A stretch of 9,304 bases of DNA from Caldisericota bacterium (GTDB taxonomy: Bacteria > Caldisericota > Caldisericia > Cryosericales > Cryosericaceae): contig JAPLGK010000145.1 of assembly GCA_026390195.1 (NCBI GenBank), positions 1 to 9,304 on the forward strand, given 5' to 3'. The notes beneath the pieces were generated by a model. It did not search any database and had not been told where the DNA came from. It saw only the letters and a list, made by a program, of their open reading frames with translations. This document shows positions 7,282 through 9,304 of this stretch, one piece after another (the stretch's first letter is position 1; every line of letters starts with the position of its first letter). The translations under genes were made by a program, and so were the position numbers.

Positions 7282-8190
7282 GTGAGTAGCTCACATCCCG
7301 AAGGCTTCTTTGCGCTGTTCAAGCCCAGGGGCTTGAGCAGCGCTGGGGCGCTGTGCGTCGTCAAGGGGATTCTGAGTGCGGACAAGGCCGGTTTTCTGGG
7401 CACACTGGATGTTCCGGCCATGGGAGTGCTTCCTATTGCCATTGGCTCTGCAACGAAGCTCATCTCCTTCCTTCCGCCGAGCGAAAAGGAGTACGTGGGC
7501 GAGCTCGTTCTGGGGATCACCACGATTACCGACGACATGGACGGGGAAGTCATCGAGCGCAGAGGAGCCGCAGGTCTCGAGGATGCGGCCGTGGAGAAGG
7601 CTATCAAGGACGTGACGGCACAAACGGAGCAGGTCCCCCCCCACGTTTCAGCCAAGCAGCAGGGTGGCGTACGAGGATACAGGGCAATGCGAGGCCAGGG
7701 CCGCCTTATCGATTTTGCTCCGGCCCCAGTGGCTGTGCGGCATTTGATTGTGCTTCAGGAGCGGCAGGACACTGACCTTTGTCGTATCGTCTTTCGCATG
7801 ACAGTCACCCCGGGCTTCTATGTGAGAGGGTTCTGCCGGGATGTGGGAGCTGTCCTGGGATGCGGTGGGTGCATGGGGCGACTCCTGCGTACAGGAGCCC
7901 ACGGATTTGGCGTCAGCGACACACTGTCACTGGCAACGCTACGGCGCAGGGTACAGGGCGGCGACCTGTCGTTTCTCACGTGGGGCGAGACAGAGGTGGG
8001 TCTTCTGGCGACACTGCCGCGCATTGCTCTTGACGATGTGCAGTGGAGCGCATTCAGCCATGGGCTTCCCATGGACTGCGACATGGGGGAGGGAACGACC
8101 GCGATGGTGAAACGTCCCGATGGTCGACTGGGCGGTGTGGCGGCGGTCAGAGCCGGGAAGGCGTGGCCGTTGAAAGTGTTCAACGAGTGA
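7282..8190 (+). CDS. truB: tRNA pseudouridine(55) synthase TruB
   Basis: Converts U55 of tRNA to pseudouridine in the T-loop. The 302-aa protein has FKPRGLSS near the start (13-20), GFLGTLDVPAMGVLPIAIGSATK (residues 37-59) with catalytic Asp43, KEYVGELVLG (69-78) and TITDDMDGEV (81-90). It also has QVPPHVSAKQQGG.RGY (117-133), FYVRGFCRDVGAVLG (179-193) and LLRTGAHGF (201-209), with a PUA-like C-terminal domain at about 246-300. Motif II is divergent: the usual G-H-x-G-T-L-D-P has Phe for His and Val for Pro, but the catalytic Asp is kept. The GTG start at 7282 is the only reasonable start in this frame after the cdaR stop, but it has no strong Shine-Dalgarno site and the exact start is uncertain. 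The stop overlaps the ribF start. An 8-C run at 7635-7642 encodes the conserved Pro-Pro. Confidence 0.93.
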   Translation: MSSSHPEGFFALFKPRGLSSAGALCVVKGILSADKAGFLGTLDVPAMGVLPIAIGSATKLISFLPPSEKEYVGELVLGITTITDDMDGEVIERRGAAGLEDAAVEKAIKDVTAQTEQVPPHVSAKQQGGVRGYRAMRGQGRLIDFAPAPVAVRHLIVLQERQDTDLCRIVFRMTVTPGFYVRGFCRDVGAVLGCGGCMGRLLRTGAHGFGVSDTLSLATLRRRVQGGDLSFLTWGETEVGLLATLPRIALDDVQWSAFSHGLPMDCDMGEGTTAMVKRPDGRLGGVAAVRAGKAWPLKVFNE

Positions 8191-9119
8191 GCAGCGTCTA
8201 TCTGTCGTCTTCCGAGTTTCCAGGGATCGCCTCCGCGGTCGCCGTAGGGGCCTTCGATGGTTTTCATGTCGGTCACCAGCGGATTGTCCGGGAACTTGTC
8301 GATTGTGGCCACAAGGCGTCTCTTGCCACTGTCATCTATACCTTCCGACGAAACCCCAAACTGGCGACTCGGGGTATCCAGGGTCTCCTGACGACAAACA
8401 GTGAGCGTGTTGAATGTGCTGGGAAGACCGGGGTTGACTCTATCGTCCTCGAGGATTTCTCGGCTCGTTTCCAGGGACTGTCTGCTGAGGCCTTCGTAAG
8501 TGAGATCCTTATCGGCCGCCTGAATGCATGGGTTGTCGTTGTAGGTCGGGACTTCCATTTCGGCAAGGGGCGCGCCGGCGACGCGGAGACGATGTCCCGG
8601 ATGCTCGACAACGCAGGGCGCAGGCTCATCATCGTCGCTCCCGTGATGGTCGACGGGGAAACGTGTTCCAGCTCCATTATCCGCACGACTATCGTGGAGG
8701 GCGACGTGGAACGCGCAGCAAGGCTCCTCGGGCGTTCCTACTCCATTGAGGGAGTCATCGTCACTGGAAGCCATATGGGAGGGCGCCTTGGTTTCCCAAC
8801 AGCAAATGTCGAGATCCCCGATCCCGCGAAATTGCTTCCCGGCAATGGTGTGTATGCGGTGCGAGCCGTCGTGGATGGGGTGATTGTGAATGTGGTGTGC
8901 AACATCGGCGTCCGCCCGACGATTGTTGCCACATCGAGGCGAACCGTCGAAGTACATCTGCTCGACTTTGACCGGCAAGTATATGGCCATCTGGTGTCTG
9001 TACAGTTTGCGGCCCGCCTTCGCGAGGAGGTGCGTTTTGCCTCGCCGGCCGCGCTCGTGAAACAGATTTCGCGTGACGTGCTCAGGGCGCGTGTCATCCT
9101 TGGACAGGTCGGCGACTGA
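8187..9119 (+). CDS. ribF: Bifunctional riboflavin kinase / FAD synthetase RibF
   Basis: Phosphorylates riboflavin to FMN and adenylylates FMN to FAD. With the GTG start at 8187, which overlaps the truB stop as GTGA, the protein is 310 aa, the usual bacterial RibF length. An ATG at 8043 in the same frame would add 48 residues encoded entirely inside truB and is rejected. The N-terminal nucleotidyltransferase half carries VAVGAFDGFHVGHQR (18-32), with the HxGH motif, VVVGRDFHFGKGRAGD and SSSIIRTTIVEGDVERAARLLGR. The C-terminal kinase half carries GSHMGGRLGFPTANV, GVYAVRAVVDG, NIGVRPT and the VEVHLLDFDRQVYG segment with its conserved Glu. All key motifs are present, so the enzyme is probably active. 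truB-ribF-rpsO is a widely conserved bacterial gene order. Confidence 0.95.
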   Translation: MSSVYLSSSEFPGIASAVAVGAFDGFHVGHQRIVRELVDCGHKASLATVIYTFRRNPKLATRGIQGLLTTNSERVECAGKTGVDSIVLEDFSARFQGLSAEAFVSEILIGRLNAWVVVVGRDFHFGKGRAGDAETMSRMLDNAGRRLIIVAPVMVDGETCSSSIIRTTIVEGDVERAARLLGRSYSIEGVIVTGSHMGGRLGFPTANVEIPDPAKLLPGNGVYAVRAVVDGVIVNVVCNIGVRPTIVATSRRTVEVHLLDFDRQVYGHLVSVQFAARLREEVRFASPAALVKQISRDVLRARVILGQVGD

Positions 9120-9160
9120 CAGGGAATGACATAGTGAAGTCTTGTGCCGACCGGTTCTGC

Positions 9161-9188
9161 TTTACTTGTCCTGTGTTTCTGGTACAAT
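9161..9188 (+). promoter_or_regulatory. Promoter of rpsO (extended -10)
   Basis: TTTACT (9161-9166) and TACAAT (9183-9188) are separated by 16 nt, and TGG immediately before the -10 box gives an extended -10. Transcription would begin near 9195, leaving a leader of about 74 nt before rpsO. The 16-nt spacer is the same as in the two divergent operon promoters. Confidence 0.65.
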
Positions 9189-9206
9189 TCTAGTACATTT
9201 CTCCCG

Positions 9207-9237
9207 CACTCGGTCCCTCGTTCCGGCTGGACGTGAG
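9207..9237 (+). promoter_or_regulatory. Possible structured leader of rpsO (S15 autoregulation candidate)
   Basis: In the rpsO leader, CTC and GTCC (9209-9211, 9213-9216) can pair with GGAC and GAG (9229-9232, 9235-9237) around a small internal loop, closing a 12-nt loop. In several bacteria S15 represses its own mRNA by binding a leader structure that mimics its 16S rRNA site. Whether this hairpin does so cannot be decided here, and the pairing is short. Confidence 0.3.
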
Positions 9238-9257
9238 ACTGGGTCCTGGGACACCTT

Positions 9258-9263
9258 GGAGGT
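9258..9263 (+). promoter_or_regulatory. Shine-Dalgarno site of rpsO
   Basis: GGAGGT lies 5 nt before ATG 9269, the strongest ribosome binding site in the window and in line with the high expression expected of a ribosomal protein gene. Confidence 0.85.
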
Positions 9264-9268
9264 ACAAC

Positions 9269-9304
9269 ATGCTTACAGCCGAAGAGAAGTCGAAGATTAT
9301 CGGT
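9269..9304 (+). CDS. rpsO: 30S ribosomal protein S15, partial (first 12 codons)
   Basis: Only MLTAEEKSKIIG is in the window, but this closely matches the usual S15 N-terminus (MLTxEEKxxII). The gene follows ribF, as in the conserved truB-ribF-rpsO order, and has its own promoter and a strong ribosome binding site. S15 binds the central domain of 16S rRNA during assembly of the small subunit. The rest of the gene lies beyond the right edge. Confidence 0.88.
   Translation, partial: MLTAEEKSKIIG

Noticed and set aside
7229..7285. 18-codon GTG-started open frame ending in a GTGA overlap with truB
   Set aside because: It has no ribosome binding site and no recognisable peptide. An overlap with a GTG start is easily met by chance over so short a gap.
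7818..8990. 390-codon minus-strand open frame opposite truB and ribF
   Set aside because: Both plus-strand genes carry intact family motifs throughout. The minus-strand product is low-complexity (His, Pro, Arg, Ser) and spans the junction of two real genes.
9120..9160. Possible terminator after ribF
   Set aside because: No GC-rich hairpin followed by a U-run is present; the short self-complementary CCGACCGG cannot form a stable stem.

Overview
The window is an ordinary-looking chromosomal stretch from a bacterium of moderately high GC (mid-to-high 50s percent, judged by eye). It carries no rRNA, tRNA, CRISPR array, insertion sequence or phage gene that I can see. The gene set (a cdaA-cdaR pair, a LipM-type octanoyltransferase with a Cys nucleophile, a membrane-anchored tandem-parvulin protein, divergent TruB and RibF, rpsO) and the protein divergence suggest a deep-branching lineage rather than a well-studied phylum. 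Caldisericota/Cryosericota is my guess, with low confidence. Two operons are transcribed away from each other from a 112-nt spacer at 4234-4345.

Leftward operon (minus strand, 4233 down to 1). A LipM/LplA-family octanoyl or lipoyl transferase comes first (4233-3430). After a 78-nt gap with its own likely promoter and Shine-Dalgarno site come two membrane-anchored extracytoplasmic folding-factor-like proteins: a SurA/PrsA-like protein with two parvulin domains (3351-1750) and a smaller SurA-N-like protein without a parvulin domain (1747-909). The smaller gene appears to contain a -1 frameshift near 1040-1048. Its shifted tail ends in a GTGA overlap with a third gene, which starts with GTG at 912 and runs off the left edge. 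That third gene is a helical protein I cannot name with confidence.

Rightward operon (plus strand, 4346 to 8190/9119). A class I SAM-dependent methyltransferase (4346-5086) is followed 1 nt later by cdaA, the membrane diadenylate cyclase (5088-6002). cdaR, the four-repeat YbbR regulator (5989-7212), overlaps cdaA by 14 nt. After a 69-nt gap come truB (7282-8190) and ribF (8187-9119, GTGA overlap). A 149-nt leader with a good promoter precedes rpsO, of which only the first 12 codons lie in the window. Cyclic-di-AMP synthesis and its regulator are thus directly upstream of the conserved truB-ribF-rpsO block. glmM, the usual cdaAR partner in Firmicutes, is not between them.

The two divergent operon promoters each place the start codon only 6-9 nt after the -10 box, so both first genes look leaderless. 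No new defence or mobile system was found. The most useful points are the frameshifted gene, the leaderless divergent promoters, the unnamed gene at the left edge, the cdaA active-site variant, and the 8-C run inside truB.
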